Shown here: positions 60,301 to 64,000 of the stretch, in pieces
Numbering within the stretch: the stretch's first letter is position 1
How the letters are laid out: each line of letters starts with the position of its first letter
Assembly: GCF_049537155.1 (NCBI RefSeq)
Contig: NZ_JBMVQZ010000012.1
Location: 70,678 to 134,677 of the forward strand
Source: Limisphaera sp049537155
GTDB taxonomy: Bacteria > Verrucomicrobiota > Verrucomicrobiia > Limisphaerales > Limisphaeraceae
Reading direction: 5' to 3'
Length of the DNA: 64,000 bases
Program-made: the position numbers and the translations under genes
Notes under the pieces: model-generated
Told to the model about the DNA's origin: nothing
Databases searched by the model: none
Seen by the model: the letters and a program-made list of their open reading frames with translations, nothing else

Positions 60301-61407
60301 CGCCGAATCAACTTCGTACCCGGCACTGCCAAGCACGCTCAGCGTGGCGGTCTCAGACCCTTCAGTTTGTGAGTCCGGGACAGGCGTCAGAATCAACTCA
60401 ACCGTGGTTTGGCCCGGCTGAAATGTTACGGTGACGTTTGTGCCGATCACAGTTGCTGGTGCAAGTGAGTAATCAGCTGCATAGGTGGCAGTGCCTGAAA
60501 CACCGCAGTGGACATCGAGCGGCCAGCTCACGTACCCACCCAGGCGACTCAGCCTGAATCGGGCCGTGTGGGTCGGATATTGCTCGATTGCGACTGAGTC
60601 GAGCACCTGAATACCTACCAGTGGCGTTAATCGGTCATCAGCCGGATCGTTCGGGTCAGTATGCGTGACCAGGCGCTCGAACGCATCTGAGAACCCGCCA
60701 CCGTCTGAGTCATTTGTACCGGCCAGCCTGAAATAACATTCTGCAGCAAAGAGATTCGTCACCGTGAGGTTCGTCTGGCCCGGCTGCGTGCGCAATACCC
60801 AAAACCAGTTCGTCAGGTTAAACCCGGGCACGGCAGGGTTCAGATTGGTCGTCCCGAACAGATCGTAAACGCGCTCGGGTGTCGGGGTGTGCACAACCAA
60901 GGTCACGGCTTGATGGGTGGCCGTCAGCAACTCCAGCCAAACTGCCTCGCCCGGAGAAGATGAGCCGGCCGCAGCGACGCCACCGCTGGCCGTGCGCTGC
61001 GGTATGGGACGGCCGTCCTGAGCCGGCCCGTTGTGCATCGGGGGCCGCAGGCCCAGCACGAGCTCTGCGGCCTCCAGCTCGGCTTCCAACCGCGCCAGAG
61101 CAGCGTAGTCCACCGACCGATCGTCCACAACGAAGCTGCCCTCGCCCTCCACCGCGTATACGGGCAGGCCGAAGTCCACCGCAACAGGAGGCAGGAACGG
61201 CCAAGGTGGATCGTCTTTGGCCAGCAACCAGAACGTACCCACCGGAGGAACAAGGTGGGGCGGTAGAGGCTTCAGCTTCTGCACCAGCGCAGCCGGCTCG
61301 GGCTCGGTCTTGCGCAGGCTGTTGGCTGCCCACCCTGCGCCAACGAAGCAACTGCAGGCGATCACGACCTCGGCGACCGGGGAGCACAGGTTCCGGAATG
61401 CCTTCAT
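57364..61407 (-). CDS. Large secreted multidomain protein (Calx-beta, propeller, PA14, P-domain)
   Basis: This 1347-residue secreted protein has a signal peptide (about 10-28, VVIACSCFVGAGWAA). Domains in order: a Ca-binding-like DSDGGGFSDAFERLVTHTDP (233-252); a Calx-beta domain (about 262-375); an NHL-type beta-propeller (about 390-757) with repeats such as GIAVDPRHGYIWQTS and GLVVDTNGHVWVAHSGG; a PA14 domain (about 760-895, opening GLRGEYFPNTNFAGKPGLVR); a second propeller strip (908-935); a discoidin-like region (980-1092); an Ig-like segment (1115-1185); and a proprotein-convertase P-domain (1190-1347). It has no PEP-CTERM tail. Its last 260-370 residues are repeated four times downstream. 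It probably acts outside the cell in adhesion or polymer binding. Confidence 0.88.
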   Translation of the reverse strand: MKAFRNLCSPVAEVVIACSCFVGAGWAANSLRKTEPEPAALVQKLKPLPPHLVPPVGTFWLLAKDDPPWPFLPPVAVDFGLPVYAVEGEGSFVVDDRSVDYAALARLEAELEAAELVLGLRPPMHNGPAQDGRPIPQRTASGGVAAAGSSSPGEAVWLELLTATHQAVTLVVHTPTPERVYDLFGTTNLNPAVPGFNLTNWFWVLRTQPGQTNLTVTNLFAAECYFRLAGTNDSDGGGFSDAFERLVTHTDPNDPADDRLTPLVGIQVLDSVAIEQYPTHTARFRLSRLGGYVSWPLDVHCGVSGTATYAADYSLAPATVIGTNVTVTFQPGQTTVELILTPVPDSQTEGSETATLSVLGSAGYEVDSAHASATGWILEQYQYTYSTVADFRRGTMMGLEAVQGSGDGQLQFTSNLPPQFPFIAVACSGRGTKVRINTTNGAVIGEYRTAPSRPGESVGYANPSRTTVDLFGNVWVANRADDLDIGGTNYGSITRIGLILGGTRFSKSNGVYYPDPTGQYVAISNAVYNTCIDRDGDGFIRTSRGLADILAWDNPNAVDTYGGVSTAEDEAILEYVRVPTAGTRAIAVDRFNDIWVGGTHTRHHVKANGLTASIVPGSVFDPQAGGYGAVLDRWGRLWSTSPNAGVLRFTPPAVMPPTTNDWVVLSAPAPMPYGIAVDPRHGYIWQTSYQSSNVFRWWPDGTYVTNADGSPQLFNSGAYAPKGLVVDTNGHVWVAHSGGTTVGHLDTNGIHLGNVQMRLTGLRGEYFPNTNFAGKPGLVRIEAPLDFDWGQGSPAPSVPSNYFSARWLGVLEPRKEGEHVLIVSADAGAAVRLTLEGQVVSSNWWEEPGPYPVVLYLTNYLSTNTAYALKVEYIEFTGEARVRLSWIEPGQAAPVVIPLERFVQTGQYPHGVSVDAAGKIWAANLGSDNVMRIDPTAGPIVITTNAGVLVTNYVGQVDMVVDLGDGSYHPAPYTNAAAPYNYSDMTGFNNRIVNPTLQPFKGYWMMIHDSGMPGLWWDRISWNASVPEGCDIEVFVRASDERPALARQAFLQVTNNAMLQAVHGRYIEVRVALIRDDPGKQPALYDLTLRAQATSFLDWFLDDEIVEETEDAEFWPYVEAPEPLQYQWYALYPWTNDWMLLPGQTNATLVLTNVDSWDHCNWFGVLVRSAAGETMWVGPAMLWVVPKPIIIPSSGRASRYPATIEVFGMPTNVLWVEVTLAGLSHNRPEDLDILLVSPSGAKIMLMSDAGGAFAVTNATLVFHPYWMGYPTPPENSPIPSIFESHYRAANHGEQETQLPGAPAGPYLDDLNDVSGTHPNGVWRLYIFDDKTGQAGALQGSWSLRLYY

Positions 61408-61542
61408 AGGGGCTGCGAGTAGTGGGTTAAGGGCGTCACAAGCGATGGCAGCATACGATACTCCCGAGAGCGCCAACGCGCCCTCAGTTTCTAAGATTTG
61501 CTCTCATGGATGCAAGCTCAAAGTGAGCGGCACTGAAGATGG

Positions 61543-61705
61543 CCCCGGGGCTGGGTTGTCTGGGTGGGCCAGGGATGGCGAGGGGAGCTTGCGCTCCGGT
61601 ACAAAGCCTCTCCCCAGCTCCGGCGCGCCGGAAAACCACGCTCCCCGGCGCCGCAGGCCCAGCCCGAGGGGGCTGTCCGGCCGGTGGGTTTCCGGTCGCG
61701 GGACG
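61543..61705 (+). repeat. 163-bp direct repeat, right copy
   Basis: This matches 48623-48785 in the same orientation, sharing CCCCGGGGCTG at the start, TCTGGGTGGGCCA and the block GGAAAACCACGCTCCCCGGC. It lies between glgB and the large multidomain gene. The rest of the 61408-61751 gap holds the upstream region of that gene, where I see no clear promoter. Confidence 0.75.
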
Positions 61706-61751
61706 GCCGATGGTTTTGCGGGCCTGTCGCCGGGGCGTGCACTCTTGAGGG

Positions 61752-63953
61752 TTATTCCTCTTCCGGCTGGAGGACCAGGACGGCCAGCGGGGGGAGCGTG
61801 AGCGGGGCCGACCACGGATGTCCGTGCCAGGGGACCTCCTCGGCCTGTACGCGTCCGCCGTTGCCCACGTTGTTGCCGCCGTAGTGGGCGCTGTCCGTGT
61901 TGAGCCGTTCCCGCCACGAACCGCCGCGCGGCAGGCCCACGCGGTAGCCGTACCGGGGCACGGGCGTGAGGTTCAGGATGACCACGCACTCGGGCGCCGG
62001 CCGGAGAGCGCGGCGGATAAACGAGAGCACACTTTGCTCGTGGTCGGAGCAATCGATCCACTGAAACCCGGCCGGGTCATGGTCGGCCTCCCAGAGTGCC
62101 GGTTCCTCCCGGTAGAGCCGATTAAGGTCTTGCACGAGCCGCTGCACGGCGCGGTGGAGGGGGTCCTGTTCGGCCAGCTGCCAGTCCACCTCGGCGTTGG
62201 CGTTCCACTCGGTGCGCTGGCCGAACTCGCCGCCCATGAAGAGCAGTTGTTTGCCGGGGAAGAGCCATTGATAGGCCAACAGGGCCCGGAGATTGGCTGT
62301 CCGCTGCCAGTCGTCGCCGGGCATCTTGCTCCAGAGCGAGCCCTTGCCGTGGACCACCTCGTCATGCGACAGCGGCAGAATGAAGTTCTCGTGGTAGTGG
62401 TAGAGCATGGCGAAGGTCAGCTCGTTCTGATGGTATTTGCGGTGGATGGGATCGCGGTGGAAGTACCGGAGCGTGTCGTGCATCCAGCCCATGTTCCATT
62501 TGAAAGTGAAACCGAGACCCCCGACATGCGGCGGCCGGGTGACCATGGGCCAGGCGGTGGATTCCTCGGCGATGGTCACCACGCCCGGGAAATGGGCGGG
62601 CACGATCTCGTTGGTGTGGCGCAGGAACTCGATCGCCTCCAGGTTCTCGCGGCCGCCGTAACGGTTGGGGACCCATTCGCCGGGCTTGCGGGAGTAGTCC
62701 AGGTAGAGCATCGAGGCCACCGCATCCACGCGCAGGCCGTCGGCGTGGTAACGGTCGCACCAGAAGAGCGCGTTGGCCACGAGGAAATTGCGCACCTCGT
62801 GCCGGCCGTAGTTGAAGATGAGGGTGCCCCAGTCCTGGTGTGCACCGAGGCGGGGATCCTCGTGTTCGTACAGCGCGGTTCCGTCGAAACGGGCCAGGGC
62901 CCAATCATCCCGCGGGAAATGGGCGGGCACCCAGTCGAGGATCACGCCGAACCCGGCGTCGTGCAGCGCGTCCACCAGGTACTGGAAGTCCGCCGGTGTC
63001 CCGTACCGGCTGGTGGGGGCGTAGTACCCGGTCACCTGATAACCCCAGCTCGGGTAGAAGGCATGCTCGGCCACGGGCAGGAACTCCACGTGCGTGAAAC
63101 CCATCTGCCGCAGATAATCAATGAGCGGACCGGCCAGCTCGCGATAGCCGAACGACTCGGTGGGCGACTTCTTCCGCCACGAGCCGATGTGCACCTCGTA
63201 GATGCTCATCGGCGCGCGCAACGGATCCCGCCCGGCCCTTTGTTCCAGCCAGGCGTCGTCCCCCCAGCGGTAGGACCGGGGATCCCAGACAATGGCCGCA
63301 TTTTTGGGCGGGACCTCGAAGAAGAAACCGTAGGGATCGGTTTTGAGGCTGATCTGACCGTGGAGGTTGCGGATTTCAAACTTGTAAAGTGCCCCGGGCC
63401 GCACCCCGGGGATGAAGATCTCCCACACGCCGGATGCGCCCAGGCGCCGCATGGGATGACGGCGTCCGTCCCATTGGTTGAAATCTCCCACCACACTGAC
63501 GCGCTGGGCGTTCGGGGCCCAGACGGCAAAACTCACCCCCGGCACGCCGTCCAACTCGCGGATCTGCGCGCCCAGTTTTTCGTAGATCCGGCGTTCATCC
63601 CCCTTGTTGAACAGGTAGAGGTCCATCTCGCCGATGGTGGGAAGGAAGGAATAGGGATCGCGGGTGCGGGTCACGCGTCCCTGCTCGTCCGTGATGACCA
63701 GGTCGTAGGCATAAACGCGCTGGGCCTCGGTGGTGACACCTTCGAACAGGCCCACCTCGTGGATGCGCCGGAGGCGAATGCGGGGCTGTTGCGGTTCGTG
63801 CACGGGCACCGCCTCCACCTGTGCGGCGCCGGGGATCAGGGCACGGACGACCACACCCTTGCGGTCGCCCAGGACATGCATGCCCAGCAGGTCGTGGGGA
63901 GTGGCATGACGGAATTCGACGAGGCTGCGCAGTTCTTCCGGGCTCAACAACAT
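61752..63953 (-). CDS. glgB: 1,4-alpha-glucan branching enzyme
   Basis: GlgB introduces alpha-1,6 branches into glycogen. The 733-residue length is normal. It has an N-terminal beta-sandwich extension plus CBM48 (about 135-225, FAVWAPNAQRVSVVGDFNQW) and a GH13 barrel with the catalytic triad Asp410 (DGLRVDAVASML), Glu463 (VTIAEEST) and Asp531 (LPLSHDEVVHGKGSL). ILDWVPAHFPRDDW and the C-terminal beta domain complete the GH13_9 pattern. ATG 63953 starts MLLSPEELRSLVE, the usual N-terminal helix. No other glycogen gene is in the window; 47 bases lie upstream before the edge. Confidence 0.97.
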   Translation of the reverse strand: MLLSPEELRSLVEFRHATPHDLLGMHVLGDRKGVVVRALIPGAAQVEAVPVHEPQQPRIRLRRIHEVGLFEGVTTEAQRVYAYDLVITDEQGRVTRTRDPYSFLPTIGEMDLYLFNKGDERRIYEKLGAQIRELDGVPGVSFAVWAPNAQRVSVVGDFNQWDGRRHPMRRLGASGVWEIFIPGVRPGALYKFEIRNLHGQISLKTDPYGFFFEVPPKNAAIVWDPRSYRWGDDAWLEQRAGRDPLRAPMSIYEVHIGSWRKKSPTESFGYRELAGPLIDYLRQMGFTHVEFLPVAEHAFYPSWGYQVTGYYAPTSRYGTPADFQYLVDALHDAGFGVILDWVPAHFPRDDWALARFDGTALYEHEDPRLGAHQDWGTLIFNYGRHEVRNFLVANALFWCDRYHADGLRVDAVASMLYLDYSRKPGEWVPNRYGGRENLEAIEFLRHTNEIVPAHFPGVVTIAEESTAWPMVTRPPHVGGLGFTFKWNMGWMHDTLRYFHRDPIHRKYHQNELTFAMLYHYHENFILPLSHDEVVHGKGSLWSKMPGDDWQRTANLRALLAYQWLFPGKQLLFMGGEFGQRTEWNANAEVDWQLAEQDPLHRAVQRLVQDLNRLYREEPALWEADHDPAGFQWIDCSDHEQSVLSFIRRALRPAPECVVILNLTPVPRYGYRVGLPRGGSWRERLNTDSAHYGGNNVGNGGRVQAEEVPWHGHPWSAPLTLPPLAVLVLQPEEE

Positions 63954-64000
63954 GGTTCCAACATAACAGGTAGCGCCGGGGGAGCCAACCTCCGCGGGCC

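Overview
The window is a GC-rich bacterial chromosome segment. The gene content points to the phylum Verrucomicrobiota, probably a Pedosphaera/Limisphaera-like lineage. The pointers are a prepilin-like protein ending in an H-X9-DG motif, a DUF1080 lipoprotein, PEP-CTERM secreted proteins, a Tat-exported Gfo/Idh/MocA oxidoreductase and multi-hairpin intergenic repeats. The lineage is inferred from families, not from a marker tree.

Layout. 1-1.3 kb: two tandem dTMP-kinase paralogues (the second cut by the left edge). 1.7-4.8 kb: a pseudopilin and a two-fold duplicated secreted protein. 4.9-10 kb: an isolated hypF, an aldo/keto reductase and a Tat-exported oxidoreductase with a clear terminator. 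10.2-15.2 kb: a complete set of enzymes for trans-4-hydroxy-L-proline to 2-oxoglutarate (epimerase, D-hydroxyproline dehydrogenase, deaminase, 2-oxoglutarate semialdehyde dehydrogenase). 15.5 kb: tRNA-Ser(GGA). 16.5-24.4 kb: a large secreted metallophosphoesterase, a YeeZ-like epimerase, glmS with a GmhB-like phosphatase, and a DUF1080 lipoprotein. 24.6-29 kb: nuoJKLM, without nuoN. 29-36.6 kb: CoaB-like protein, dnaN, cysteine desulfurase and a 1372-residue membrane protein of unknown function. 36.9-40.2 kb: a TonB-dependent receptor with promoter and terminator, then a small lipoprotein that resembles only the start of a receptor plug. 40.2-41.7 kb: no recognisable gene. 41.7-48.5 kb: birA-nadC (overlapping), a metallopeptidase-cyclophilin fusion, and an operon-like run hisG / mS38-like mini-protein / TPR lipoprotein / DUF2203.

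48.6-61.7 kb is the most unusual part. On the minus strand a 1347-residue multidomain secreted protein (Calx-beta, propeller, PA14, Ig-like, P-domain) heads a tandem array in which five PEP-CTERM genes alternate with four 5'-truncated copies of that protein's C-terminal P-domain region. A nine-codon stub of a further copy lies at the left end. Parts of the modules are nearly identical. PEP-CTERM tails appear to have been exchanged between otherwise alike genes. Two copies of a repeat with an inverted pair of hairpin doublets (REPIN-like) sit at module junctions. The array is visibly less GC-rich than its flanks, is bounded by two 163-bp direct repeats, and abuts a decayed DUF4338 gene. glgB (glycogen branching enzyme) closes the window.

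How the genes work together: the hydroxyproline set forms one pathway; glmS and the GmhB-like phosphatase sit together as sugar-phosphate/envelope precursor genes; nuoJKLM are membrane subunits of complex I; the secreted PEP-CTERM proteins would need an exosortase that is not encoded here.
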